A stretch of 51,215 nt of DNA from Deltaproteobacteria bacterium (GCA_021162935.1 JAGGXR010000142.1:1-51215); one strand, 5' to 3'. Counted from the first letter of the stretch, positions 16,156 to 25,078 are shown. Made by a program: numbers and translations. The notes: a model not told the origin generated them from the sequence alone.

Positions 16156-18612
16156 ATGGTGCGGATCGTGGCGGATCAAGGTCGACAGTCCAGCTTTGAC
16201 ATCGAGGCTGCTCCGAAGAAGATGCGGATCACCTTTCGGCTGAGTATCCTTCTGGTGCTGGTTTCGACCATTGTCGTGCTGTCCGGTGTGCTGTACGCCA
16301 CCACATGGTACTACGGTTCCCGGTCGGTGAATGTGCTGGTGGACAGCCTGCTTGACGGGGCGGCGAAGCATGCCCTGGATCGGGTGACCCATTACGTCGC
16401 ACCAGCCGAGAAGGCGGCGGAACTCAGTAGGAGACTGGCTTCGACTCAGGTGCTCCACGCCGATCAGTACGATCAGCTCGAGGGGTACTTCATCAATCTC
16501 CTTCGGATCTATCCCCAAATCGCGATGTTGAACTATGGCGACGAGCAGGGAAACTTCCTGATGGTGAAGCGGTTTCCCTCGGACGTGCGGGCCACGGCCC
16601 ATCCGGTGCGACAACGCGCAGGTGGGAGTCGGACGGCCTACGGGACCGCCCGACCGGCGAAGGAGAAACCGGGACATCCCAGGCGGTCCACGGCCGAGGT
16701 CAAGGGTGGTGCCGAGGCCAAGGGTGGCGCCGAGGCCAAGGTGGGGTCCACACCCTCGGCCGTTCCTGGTCGGCTCGATGCCTCAGATGGCCTGGAAGCC
16801 ATGGCACGTCATTATCTATTCGATTCGGCGTTGGCCATAGACCCTGAGCAGAAACCCATGGTGGTGGGACAGCAGACGTTGGCCACGAAGATCGTGCGTC
16901 GAACCGGGGGGCGGCCCTTCGTGATGTGGAAGTATCGCAACAGGGAAGGCGATGTGGTCGGTGCCTGGTACAGCGGCCACCCGGCCTACGACGCCCGGAT
17001 TCGGCCTTGGTACCGGCAGGTCAAGCGGACCGGACGCCAGGGATGGACCGGAGTCTATCTTTTCTACACGGGCAAGATGCCCGGCATCGGCTCGGCTGCG
17101 CCCGTGAGGAATGAACAGGGTCGGCTGCGCGGTGTGGTGGACGTGGAGATTGAGCTGTACCGGATCTCCGATTTTCTGGCGACCCTCAAGATCGGCAAAC
17201 ATGGCATCGTGTTTTTGATGGACGGCAAGGGGCGCATCGTGGGGTATCCTGATTCGAAGCAGCTCAGGAGGCAGGTCCTTCGCAAAGGAAAGAAGGTGTG
17301 GGAGCTGACGCCGGTCGAGGCTCTGCCCGATGCGCAGGTGGTGGCGTCGTATCGTGCCCTGAAGCGACGAACAGGGTTGAAGATCAGCAAGACGGTTCGG
17401 TTCTCCTTTCATCGTGGTGGCAAGGTGTACCGGGCCATGTACGTGCCCTTTCCCGGTGGTGTCGGCAAAGACTGGTTGGTGGGTCTCGTGGTGCCAGAAG
17501 AGGATTTCCTGACGGGTATCCACAAGAATCGGACCGCCACGATGCTGCTGTCTGGCCTGTTTGCCTTGTTGGCGCTCGTCGTTGCCTTTGTCGTTGCCCG
17601 TAGCATCAGTCGTCCCCTTGCCGAGTTGGCCCAAGAAACGGATCGGATCAGACGATTTGAATTGGAGGGCGACGTGCCAGTCTCGTCAAGTCTGGCGGAA
17701 GTGGATGCCATGGTCGAGTCGGTTCGTCGGATGAAGGCGGGACTGCGTTCCTTCGAGAAGTATGTGCCGCGCGATCTCGTGCGGCGCCTGCTTCGCTCTG
17801 GACGCGAGGCCGGCTTGGAGGGGCGAAGGCGCACCTGCACCGTGTTCTTTTCAGATATTGCAGGGTTTACTTCCATTGCCGAAGGCATGGATCCAGAGAG
17901 ACTCGTGCAGCACCTGTCCGAGTATTTCGAGGCGGTGACGAATGTTCTTTTGGATCACGGAGCCACCATCGACAAGTTCATCGGAGATGCGGTCATGGCC
18001 TTTTGGGGGGCACCGCAGCGCACGGAGGACCATGCGGAACGGGCCTGTCGAGCTGCCCTGGCGGTCCAGGAAATCTTGGCGGAGCTGGGTCGGACCTGGA
18101 AGGATCGTGGTATGCCCGACATGAGAACCAGGATCGGCCTGCACAGTGGGGACGTGGTGGCTGGTAACATCGGGTCCGAGGTGCGTCTCAACTACACAAT
18201 CATCGGGGACACGGTGAACCTGGCCTCTCGGCTCGAAGGGATCAACAAGGTCTACGGGACGCACCTCGTGGTTTCGGAAGAGACTCAATCCCGCGTGGGT
18301 GAGATGATAGCAGTGCGGGTCCTGGATGTGGTCGCGGTCAAGGGGCGGCGGGAAGGCGTGCGTATCTACGAGCTTCGAGGTCTTTCCGAGAGCCGTGACG
18401 AGCGTGAGAAGGAGTTCGAAGACCTCTGTGCCAAGGCGTTCGAGGCCTATCTCGACGGACGCTTCGAATTGGCTCGCGACCGTTGGGCCCAGGCCGACGC
18501 ATTGGTCGAAGGGGACCGTGCCTGCTCCGTGATGATCGTTCGGTGCGACGAGTTCATTGCGAGCCCACCGCCTGCCGACTGGAATGGTGTGTACGTCGCG
18601 CGCTCGAAGTAG
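16156..18612 (+). CDS. Membrane-bound class III adenylate/guanylate cyclase with periplasmic sensor and HAMP
   Basis: About 818 residues. AAGGAGG (16146-16152) abuts clustered starts ATG 16153, ATG 16156 and GTG 16159; I use 16156. A membrane helix (RLSILLVLVSTIVVLSGV) precedes a ~400-residue extracytoplasmic sensor with a Cache-like second half (RPWYRQVKRTGRQGWTGVY). A second helix (~455-480) leads to HAMP (RSISRPLAELAQETDRI) and the cyclase domain (~555-740). Metal-binding Asp residues are in FFSDIAGFTS and FIGDAVMAFWG; the substrate-selecting Lys (IDKFIGD) and NLASRLEG region favour ATP. A short helical C-terminal extension follows. It should make cAMP in response to an external ligand. 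The sensor half carries a Lys/Gly/Ala low-complexity insert. Confidence 0.9.
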   Translation: MVRIVADQGRQSSFDIEAAPKKMRITFRLSILLVLVSTIVVLSGVLYATTWYYGSRSVNVLVDSLLDGAAKHALDRVTHYVAPAEKAAELSRRLASTQVLHADQYDQLEGYFINLLRIYPQIAMLNYGDEQGNFLMVKRFPSDVRATAHPVRQRAGGSRTAYGTARPAKEKPGHPRRSTAEVKGGAEAKGGAEAKVGSTPSAVPGRLDASDGLEAMARHYLFDSALAIDPEQKPMVVGQQTLATKIVRRTGGRPFVMWKYRNREGDVVGAWYSGHPAYDARIRPWYRQVKRTGRQGWTGVYLFYTGKMPGIGSAAPVRNEQGRLRGVVDVEIELYRISDFLATLKIGKHGIVFLMDGKGRIVGYPDSKQLRRQVLRKGKKVWELTPVEALPDAQVVASYRALKRRTGLKISKTVRFSFHRGGKVYRAMYVPFPGGVGKDWLVGLVVPEEDFLTGIHKNRTATMLLSGLFALLALVVAFVVARSISRPLAELAQETDRIRRFELEGDVPVSSSLAEVDAMVESVRRMKAGLRSFEKYVPRDLVRRLLRSGREAGLEGRRRTCTVFFSDIAGFTSIAEGMDPERLVQHLSEYFEAVTNVLLDHGATIDKFIGDAVMAFWGAPQRTEDHAERACRAALAVQEILAELGRTWKDRGMPDMRTRIGLHSGDVVAGNIGSEVRLNYTIIGDTVNLASRLEGINKVYGTHLVVSEETQSRVGEMIAVRVLDVVAVKGRREGVRIYELRGLSESRDEREKEFEDLCAKAFEAYLDGRFELARDRWAQADALVEGDRACSVMIVRCDEFIASPPPADWNGVYVARSK
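16693..16746 (+). repeat. Three 18-base tandem units inside the cyclase sensor
   Basis: Units 16693-16710, 16711-16728 and 16729-16746 are near-identical and encode AE[VA]KGG-type repeats. They interrupt the sensor domain between its N-terminal helices and the Cache-like half, so they probably form a loop. Confidence 0.75.
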
Positions 18613-18633
18613 ACCTTTGCGGCGGTTCAGCGG

Positions 18634-19485
18634 TCAGAATTGATTTTCCAGGGTGCCGAAGTATTCGATGCTGCTCAAGGACACGACCCGGGTGGTGACA
18701 CAGCTGTTCACGTTTCCTTCGACCGTGTAGATGGTCTGTCCGTTGGCGGACACGTGGTCCACCATGCCATAGTGTTGGATGGTGAACTTGATCAGGTCAC
18801 CGGCTTTCGCCTGCCAGCCATTTGGCATGTTCGAGACCTGGACCTGTGGCAGCGAGATTGGAGAGGGCAGGGGGTAGCTGCATTGTTGGTAGACCCAGGC
18901 CACGAAGTCGTAGCACCACAGCCCTGGCTGGTTGTCCATGTAGGGTCGATCCACGACCCCCTCGCAGTTGCCGAGTTCGGCCTTGGCGATGGCCACCAAT
19001 TCGGCGCGAACCGAGTCTTCGTTTTGGGATGTGCAGCCTGTGGTTGGGTCTCCCTGATACCCGTCGTCGCACACACAGGCGCCGCTTGCGCAATGTGCGT
19101 TGCTTCCGCAGGTCACGCCTTGGCACGGGTCTTGATCCTGGACGCAGGAGAGCCCGTCGGCGTGATAGCCTGTTTCGCAGTTGCACGAAGAGGTCGAACC
19201 CGAAACCTCACAGGTTCCGTGGGGCCCACAATCCACCCCATCACAGGGGTTGGTCTGCGCATCCACTGGGAGGGCTGCGTCGGGCTGGTGGTTCGTGGCG
19301 TCCGAACCGCCGTCATGGTCCGACACGAGGCCGTCTCCTCCGTTGATGCCGCCATCACTGTTGGTGCCGAGTTGAACGACGCCTGCATCGCAGGCCGCGA
19401 TCAGGGAGAGCAACGACAGCCAGGCGACGATGGCGATTTGATGGCGCAAGGACCCTGTCCGTGCTGTCTGATCGAGATCATTCAT
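18634..19485 (-). CDS. Lipoprotein with EGF-like modules and a CHAP-type amidase/peptidase domain
   Basis: A 283-residue protein, starting at MNDLDQ so that the hydrophobic signal ends in the lipobox IAAC (Cys32); longer in-frame extensions lack a signal. After an Asp/Gly-rich linker, two EGF-like Cys-rich modules span ~81-152 (CDGVDCGPHGTC, CQGVTCGSNAHC). The C-terminal ~125 residues resemble CHAP/NlpC papain-fold domains: WCYDFVAWVYQ with catalytic Cys191, His238 in QHYGMVDHV and a VEGN element as the third position. It would cleave peptidoglycan stem peptides or amide crosslinks at the cell surface. Transcribed from a promoter at 19586-19614, divergent from the DUF6620-like operon and convergent with the cyclase gene, 21 bases apart. 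Confidence 0.78.
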   Translation of the reverse strand: MNDLDQTARTGSLRHQIAIVAWLSLLSLIAACDAGVVQLGTNSDGGINGGDGLVSDHDGGSDATNHQPDAALPVDAQTNPCDGVDCGPHGTCEVSGSTSSCNCETGYHADGLSCVQDQDPCQGVTCGSNAHCASGACVCDDGYQGDPTTGCTSQNEDSVRAELVAIAKAELGNCEGVVDRPYMDNQPGLWCYDFVAWVYQQCSYPLPSPISLPQVQVSNMPNGWQAKAGDLIKFTIQHYGMVDHVSANGQTIYTVEGNVNSCVTTRVVSLSSIEYFGTLENQF

Positions 19486-19563
19486 GCTTTTAAGGATACC
19501 TCTGGTTGGCCGGCTGGTCAACGGACCACGAGACCGCAGGTGTGACTGCGCATTGGAAAGGTG

Positions 19564-19593
19564 TTGACGTGTGCGGGATCGAGATACTATAAA
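19564..19593 (+). promoter_or_regulatory. Promoter for the DUF6620-like/zinc-ribbon operon
   Basis: TTGACG (19564-19569), 18-base spacer, TATAAA (19588-19593); both hexamers match 5 of 6. The -10 overlaps that of the divergent lipoprotein promoter. The leader would be about 155 bases. Confidence 0.6.
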
Positions 19594-19614
19594 ACCCATT
19601 ATCACGATTGTCTT
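19586..19614 (-). promoter_or_regulatory. Divergent promoter for the CHAP lipoprotein gene
   Basis: Minus strand AAGACA (19614-19609), 17-base spacer, TATAGT (19591-19586), matching 4 of 6 and 5 of 6. Four bases of its -10 are shared with the plus-strand -10 (TATAAA). Confidence 0.5.
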
Positions 19615-19754
19615 TATAAGGGACCAAGGGGTCGACGAAGCATTTGAAAGGGATACGGCACGGCCGATGGAGCGTGCAGGGTGCGGATCTCAATACAGGG
19701 GAAATGTGCTCATGTGAACATGAGGGAATACAACCACAGACAAGGAGTGCAGAC

Positions 19755-20747
19755 ATGGGATTCATGGATTTTTTTACGAGATTGTTTGGCGGCGCCAAAA
19801 TGCAGCAGAACCCTCCTCCTCCCAGTGCGGCGAATCCAACTCAGGCATCTGTGGGCGGTCCGGATCAACCGGAATACGATGACGCTCGTCAGGAATGGAA
19901 GGAGACGGAGGCCATGATGGCGCGATTTGAAGCCTCCGGCGAAAACTTGGCGACGATGAAGGTCAATGATCCCGTCTCGTTTTGGGTGAACTACTTCGCC
20001 GTGGAGGACGCAGAGTCTCAGAATCTTACCGAGGACCAGGCCGCTCAGCAGCACGGGTTCCGCAACCTCGCCCATTGGGAGACGGCGCGGGACTATTTCA
20101 TGGCCAAGTGGAGCGAACTCGGCCAGGACGAGGATGGAGATTGGGAGGTTCGCCAAAAACCAGACTTCACCAATGCCGCGCTGCAGGCGCGCCAGCAACA
20201 GGTTCAGGGCGGTGTCGCTGCTGCTGCGGCTGCCAATCCTCAGTTGCTCGAACCAGTCGAGGGCGTAAACGTGGAGCAGTGGGCCCAGGTGGCGGCTGGC
20301 GCCACCAAGCTGCCGGCGAATTCGACGCCCGCCCAGTTTGCCCAGTATCTCGCAAAGTTTGGCATGGACAAGGCCAAGTGGGATCGCGTGAGCGCGGAAT
20401 GGACGAATCGGATGAGCCAGGACACGAGCATGGTGATCACCACCGCGTATTCGAAGGCTTTCGCCGGTGGCATGGGGGTCACGGCAGGGGGGGCGGAACC
20501 CTGCACGTTCGAGAAGTTCATGGAGGTCATGGTGGCCCAGGAAGCCTGGAGCCAGCAGGGCAAGGATGTGAACGCGCAGCTTCAGACCACCTTCGGGATC
20601 AATGCCGCGACCTACGGAGCCTGGAGCGCCTACTGGAGCCCCAAGATGGCGACCGATGTGCAGCTCATCGGCCAGTACGACGGCCTGCGAAGCCGTTTCT
20701 TGCAGAAGTACTCGGGCGCCGGAATGGACGGTGATTTGAGTTTGTGA
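19755..20747 (+). CDS. DUF6620-like protein with three Trp-rich helical repeats
   Basis: A 330-residue protein starting at ATG 19755 with AAGGAG (19742-19747) seven bases upstream. The N-terminus MGFMDFFTRLFGG is an amphipathic helix, then a Pro/Gln linker. Three related helical modules follow (~60-130, ~160-235, ~250-325), each with an aromatic helix pair such as FGMDKAKWDRVSAEWTNRM and FGINAATYGAWSAYWSPKM followed by D....Y...F. The middle module resembles what I remember of DUF6620 proteins, a family of unknown function. No catalytic residues, signal peptide or membrane helix are visible. It heads a three-gene set with two zinc-ribbon proteins. A cytosolic protein-protein interaction role is only a guess. 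Confidence 0.72.
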   Translation: MGFMDFFTRLFGGAKMQQNPPPPSAANPTQASVGGPDQPEYDDARQEWKETEAMMARFEASGENLATMKVNDPVSFWVNYFAVEDAESQNLTEDQAAQQHGFRNLAHWETARDYFMAKWSELGQDEDGDWEVRQKPDFTNAALQARQQQVQGGVAAAAAANPQLLEPVEGVNVEQWAQVAAGATKLPANSTPAQFAQYLAKFGMDKAKWDRVSAEWTNRMSQDTSMVITTAYSKAFAGGMGVTAGGAEPCTFEKFMEVMVAQEAWSQQGKDVNAQLQTTFGINAATYGAWSAYWSPKMATDVQLIGQYDGLRSRFLQKYSGAGMDGDLSL

Positions 20748-20838
20748 GGGCCAGGACCTTTCTGTTCGAGTCATTTGTTTGGGGCCGTGCATGCGGCGAG
20801 CCTTGCCTTGGGATCACATCGTCGTCGGGAGAACTGCC

Positions 20839-21390
20839 ATGAACGTCGTGCCAACCGACCCGACCCTCGCCGGATTGTGGGCCGAGTTTTCGGAGCGGAT
20901 CCGTGAGGTCTTTCAGAAGGCTCGAGAGGTGGACCAACCAGCGGGCACGACTCCTGGCTGGGCGAGATTCTGTGAACGATACGGGGTGTCTGCCCTTTCC
21001 GACGAGGAGCGTCAGGAGGTGCTTCGGGCCCAGAATCCCACGCGGGGGGCCGCTGTGATGGAATTCTTCGATCTGGTGCATCGGCTGTGCACGGATCATC
21101 GCGCACGCGTCAGGCAAACCTGCCGAGGCGTGGATGACGACGATGTGGAACGGCAATGTCGGCGCCTGTTGAACCTGGTGGAACGGACGGAGCGCGAGCT
21201 CGTCGATGCCTATCGACGGGCCGTTCTGCCACCTCGCCAGGGGATGTTCGCCAATGTGTTTGCTGGGGCGTCTGGGGCCTCGGCTCGGCCGGGCCCCTCG
21301 TCTGCAGCCTTGACCTGCAGACACTGTGGGGCGCCAAGATTGAGCGTCGATGACCTGGAATGCGCTTACTGTGGGCAGAAGATGATCTGA
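20839..21390 (+). CDS. Hypothetical protein with C-terminal zinc ribbon
   Basis: A 183-residue protein. ATG 20839 has GGGAGA about 7 bases upstream; an in-frame ATG at 20791 is possible. The bulk is helical and charged (RRLLNLVERTERELVDAYRRAV), followed by a Gly/Ala/Ser linker and a C-terminal treble-clef-like zinc ribbon with knuckles CRHCGAP and CAYCGQK. I do not recognise the helical part. It lies 91 bases after the DUF6620-like gene and 105 bases before another zinc-ribbon gene on the same strand. Such ribbons usually bind protein or nucleic acid rather than catalyse. Confidence 0.68.
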   Translation: MNVVPTDPTLAGLWAEFSERIREVFQKAREVDQPAGTTPGWARFCERYGVSALSDEERQEVLRAQNPTRGAAVMEFFDLVHRLCTDHRARVRQTCRGVDDDDVERQCRRLLNLVERTERELVDAYRRAVLPPRQGMFANVFAGASGASARPGPSSAALTCRHCGAPRLSVDDLECAYCGQKMI

Positions 21391-21495
21391 TGGGGTTGGG
21401 ATGGAGGCCTGAGCTGGGCCGTGGTGGCCGGCGAGGCGTGGCTGAATGCGTGTGGGTTGGCTGGGTGCAATCGAGAGCAGGAAGAGGAGGCGACG

Positions 21496-22611
21496 ATGGG
21501 CAATGAGACCATGGCGAAGGCATCGGAGATTCGAGATAAGGACCTGAGACAGCAGGTGACATCCTTGGTGGAGCGGTGGCAGGGATTCCAAACCAAGGTG
21601 TCGGAGCGGGTGGCGTCCATTTTGGTCGAGGGGCGCGCCGGGTTGGCGCAGATCATCGAGGAACACGCGCTGGATTCTGGCCCCATGGGGACGGCCTTGA
21701 CTGCTGTTCAGACTCGATTTCAGGGCGTGGATCGGAAGGTGGATGAGGCCTGGGAGCAACTCGACGAATCGTTCGACGAGTTGACGGACGACGAGGAGCT
21801 GGACGAGGCGACCTACGACGTGATCTGGACCGTGGAGCAAGATTTGCGTCGGGAGGTGGACGCCCTTCGTGCTACCATCGAGACCACTGGACGATCACTG
21901 GAGGTGTCCAGTCGGGCCGACTGGGCGCGCAATCTGGCGATCGTTGCGGAACAGGAGCGATCACAGCCGCTCACCTGTTCCCAGTGCGGAGCTCCAATCG
22001 AGCGGTCTGTTTTCTGGCAGTCGAGCAACGTGACCTGTGGCCACTGTGGGTCGGTCAATGGCGTCGAGCCGGGCGCGGCATCCAGCACGTTTTATCAGGG
22101 AGGAGGGGTCGAAGCCCTGTGCCAGGAACGTGCCTGGCCGGCACGGCAGGTGGAACTGGCAGCCGAGGAAGCGTACAAGCATTTGCGCCATCCCACGGCG
22201 AGCGATTGGGCGCAGTGGATGGCTGCCGCTCGGGCCTATTGGACCAAATATTATGAGACCATGGGGGAGCTGCATCCGGGCCATGGCCAGCCCGTGGCGG
22301 AGGCCGTGGCCAATCGTTTGGCGGGCTACGGCGCCTATGAGCCTCCGGTAGAGAAGGTCCACCGTGATTTTTTCGAGTCTCTGTGTCGGGCGTCGGCTGC
22401 AGGCGACGGGTCGGCGGTGCGGGCATTGCTGGGCCAGCTTCCCGTGGGCGTGGACCTGGACGAATGTGCCGAATGCCTCATGGAGCATGGAGATGGAAAT
22501 GGGGCTAGGACCACGTTTATGGTCCAGTATCGGGTCGAGCAGGAAACCGACGACCAGCAGGAGTGGCTGGCCGAACAGATGCGTTCCCTGCGCGAGACCT
22601 TGTCCGACTGA
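21496..22611 (+). CDS. Hypothetical helical protein with central zinc ribbon
   Basis: A 371-residue protein with a strong GAGGAGG (21484-21490) five bases before ATG 21496. Residues 1-155 are acidic and helical, probably coiled coil (QQVTSLVERWQGFQTKVSERV). A zinc ribbon sits at 161-184 (CSQCGAP ... CGHCGS). The remaining ~185 residues are helical, with Trp/Tyr-rich stretches (WAQWMAAARAYWTKYYETM) that echo the helices of the DUF6620-like protein upstream. No signal peptide or enzyme motif. The architecture (helices-ribbon-helices) and the GAP knuckle shared with the preceding gene suggest the two zinc proteins are related and act with the first gene product. Function unknown. Confidence 0.68.
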   Translation: MGNETMAKASEIRDKDLRQQVTSLVERWQGFQTKVSERVASILVEGRAGLAQIIEEHALDSGPMGTALTAVQTRFQGVDRKVDEAWEQLDESFDELTDDEELDEATYDVIWTVEQDLRREVDALRATIETTGRSLEVSSRADWARNLAIVAEQERSQPLTCSQCGAPIERSVFWQSSNVTCGHCGSVNGVEPGAASSTFYQGGGVEALCQERAWPARQVELAAEEAYKHLRHPTASDWAQWMAAARAYWTKYYETMGELHPGHGQPVAEAVANRLAGYGAYEPPVEKVHRDFFESLCRASAAGDGSAVRALLGQLPVGVDLDECAECLMEHGDGNGARTTFMVQYRVEQETDDQQEWLAEQMRSLRETLSD

Positions 22612-23084
22612 TTCCGTGCAGCCGTTCTGATCCCGTCTGCTCCGACCGTTCTTTTTTTTATGTGGATATCCTCACGCTTGCATGACCTGGGATGACCTGG
22701 GCTGGAATGGCCAGAGTCGGTGCAGCCGGCCAGTGGAGTTTCCGGTTCCGGGAGGGAGGGTGGCAAGTCCATGCGCCATCCGAGCCCGTCTCTGTGATAT
22801 TCGGACCGGGGCTGCAGGAGAACCCTACTTTCCTTGTTTGGTTCCATGTGGATGTGGGCGGCGAGAAAGAAAAGAAATATCAATGGGCTATCGCGCAACT
22901 TTTTCTATGTTTCCATCGGGTGCGTCAGGCATGGTCGTGGCTAGAGTTGCCAGGGTGGGAGCGTGTCATGATTGGCATGAAAGGTGCATTACATCACCAT
23001 GCCGTCCGGAAGCGAATCTGGCCTCCGGGCGGCCCAATTGCGGAAGCGAATCGGCCATGGTGAACATAAGAAGGAGGCGTCCTG
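22612..23084. other. 473-base intergenic region
   Basis: It contains a run of T (22648-22657) without a clear hairpin, a 10-base direct repeat (ATGACCTGGG twice, 22682-22701) and an open frame of 123 codons (22692-23063) without a ribosome site, whose translation is Trp-rich and resembles no family I know. Nothing else is supported. Confidence 0.4.
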
Positions 23085-24782
23085 ATGATACGGAGAGCAT
23101 GTTTGTTGGTGGTCCTGGTTGGATTGATGGCTGGCTGTTCGACTGGTCCGGCGCAGGGAGGGGACCAGGGCGCAAACCCGTTTTTGGGCGACCAAAATAT
23201 GGATAAGGCCGACACTGGCTATGTCAATTTGAAGGGAATGGAGGTCGAAGTGACGGTCGAGGCGGACGTGGAAGCCTCGTCATGGCGTGTTTTTGGGGCG
23301 CCGGCCGACCTGGCCCTGTTTGCAGTGACCTACCTGCGGACGCATAAGAAGTTTTATTTGGAGATTCTGGGCGAGGACGCCACGGCATCCGATCGATTGG
23401 AATGGCTCGTGGACGGACAGTGGATATCGAGCGCTGAGGCTCATGAGGTCGACAAGTCGAAACTGACGCACTTTCGCTACAAGGACGTGGACGCAGTGGT
23501 CATGTATTCGGATGCGAATCACGCGCAGGTGGGCACGGTCTACGAGGCCAAGGTGCCGATTCGACCCTATCGTATCATGGAAGAGGCGGCCAAGAACTGC
23601 GCGGACGAGGACCATCACCTCGGGTTGAGCCAGAGCATCTATTGGTATTTGTGGAATCCCGACAAGAGGGACTGCAACAAGGACCTGCTCCAGACCATGA
23701 CCTTGACCGTGACCGAGGTGCTGCCTCGCAATCCGGATTCATATCCCGAGTACGACAAGCTGTGGGAGGACGGCAGGCTCGACGTGGCCGTGTTTTTCGG
23801 ACAGTTGGACGACGGCGACGTGTCCAAGGACGGCAACTGGCGGAATGTCAAGAAGCTCGCCACGTGGCTCACGGATGCGGATTTCGAAGAGGTTACGGAC
23901 GTGGACATGGGCCGCCGTTTCATCAAGCACGTGGGCGACCTGACCGAAGTGGTGGATATCTACGGGCCGGATGTGTTCCATAACGTGGCTGACTACGGAC
24001 GGTTCGACAATTGGCAGAAGGCAGTCAGTGAGCACGAGGTCATCATGTACAACGGTCACAGCGTGCTGGGAACCGGCATGGCCTTCGAGCGCGCCGTCTA
24101 TCCGGACAAGTACCAAATTTTCCAGGTGGCGAGCTGCCTCAGCTATGAATACTACGTCCGCCCCATCTTGGCCGGCAAGGGTGGCTGGCAGAACGTGGAT
24201 GTGATCTCCAACACGACCCCGACCTATTATTTTGAGAACCTGCCCCTGACCTCTACGATGCTGGCCAAAATCATGTGGGGATTCGAGCACGAAGGCAGGA
24301 CGTCGTGGCAGGACATCATGGAGGCGGCGAGCCGGGCGGTCGGTCACTATCGCTTCGGCGTGAGCGGTGCCAGGGGAAACTGCTTTTCTCCTGAAGGCGA
24401 CCGTTGCAGCAGCAATCCCGAACCAGAAGGGAACCGATACGAGAGCACGCAGTCTGTCCAAATTCCGGACAACGATCCCAATGGGGTCGAGTCCCAAATC
24501 GCCGTTTCCGACGCGGGATCCATTGCCGGGCTGAAGGTGGAACTCAATATCACTCACACATGGGTTGGAGACCTGGAAGTGGTTCTCACCCATGACGGCG
24601 TGGATCAGGTTCTGTGGAGCCGAGACGGAGGCAGCAAGGACGATATCCAGCAGGCTTTCAAGGTGGAGGCCTTTGATGGGCAGGACGTTTCAGGTTCATG
24701 GACCCTGCGAGTCGTGGACCATGCAAGGCGGGACGTCGGCACGATCCAAAGTTGGGCTTTGGACGTGGCCGTGGCGCAGTAA
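23085..24782 (+). CDS. Lipoprotein: probable caspase/gingipain-fold cysteine peptidase with C-terminal P-domain
   Basis: A 565-residue protein with AAGGAGG (23071-23077) before ATG 23085. The signal peptide ends in lipobox MAGC (Cys18). Residues ~50-215 are beta-rich and of unknown type. Residues ~230-420 look like a clan CD peptidase: VAVFFGQLDDG strand, then HEVIMYNGHSV (His325) and YQIFQVASCLS (Cys351), the His-Gly-x and Ala-x-Cys pair of caspase-like folds. Residues ~455-565 match a P/Homo-B domain (IAGLKVELNITHTWVGDLEVVL ... GSWTLRVVDHA), usually attached to subtilisin-type or other secreted proteases. The peptidase assignment is inference; the P-domain call is firm. A strong terminator follows. 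Own ribosome site, monocistronic. Confidence 0.75.
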   Translation: MIRRACLLVVLVGLMAGCSTGPAQGGDQGANPFLGDQNMDKADTGYVNLKGMEVEVTVEADVEASSWRVFGAPADLALFAVTYLRTHKKFYLEILGEDATASDRLEWLVDGQWISSAEAHEVDKSKLTHFRYKDVDAVVMYSDANHAQVGTVYEAKVPIRPYRIMEEAAKNCADEDHHLGLSQSIYWYLWNPDKRDCNKDLLQTMTLTVTEVLPRNPDSYPEYDKLWEDGRLDVAVFFGQLDDGDVSKDGNWRNVKKLATWLTDADFEEVTDVDMGRRFIKHVGDLTEVVDIYGPDVFHNVADYGRFDNWQKAVSEHEVIMYNGHSVLGTGMAFERAVYPDKYQIFQVASCLSYEYYVRPILAGKGGWQNVDVISNTTPTYYFENLPLTSTMLAKIMWGFEHEGRTSWQDIMEAASRAVGHYRFGVSGARGNCFSPEGDRCSSNPEPEGNRYESTQSVQIPDNDPNGVESQIAVSDAGSIAGLKVELNITHTWVGDLEVVLTHDGVDQVLWSRDGGSKDDIQQAFKVEAFDGQDVSGSWTLRVVDHARRDVGTIQSWALDVAVAQ

Positions 24783-24837
24783 GGTCGTTGGACCGGGCAT
24801 CCCCATGGACGTTTGGATGACATGAGAAGACTCCCTG

Positions 24838-24867
24838 GGGCCCGTCTATGGACGGGCCCTTGCTTTT
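24838..24867 (+). terminator. Rho-independent terminator
   Basis: A perfect 9-bp stem (GGGCCCGTC / GACGGGCCC) with a TATG loop is followed by TTGCTTTT, 55 bases after the P-domain lipoprotein stop. Confidence 0.85.
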
Positions 24868-25039
24868 GGTGGAGGGTGCGTCTTTGCCTTTGATGGATGC
24901 AATGGAACTTGGTTGGGACGCATGTGCACGGGATCGGGTTCTGCTTTGGGTTGGATGGACGTGGCTCCCAGGCGACCAAGAAGTCGTTCGGGGGCAAGAA
25001 AGAAATTCAAGGGAAGTCGAGCAGTGAGATAAGGAAATG

Positions 25040-25053
25040 GCTCCACGTGGAGC
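25040..25053. promoter_or_regulatory. Perfect palindrome, possible operator
   Basis: GCTCCACGTGGAGC is a 14-base perfect palindrome about 71 bases upstream of the -35 of the Hdr-like operon. It may be a regulator site; the winged-helix protein ending the operon is a candidate binder, without direct support. Confidence 0.35.
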
Positions 25054-25078
25054 AGTCGTTCCTGCTCCCAAGAGCCAC

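Noticed and set aside
22692-23063. 123-codon open frame in the 473-base gap
   Set aside because: No ribosome site, mixed codon bias and no recognisable family; left as intergenic.
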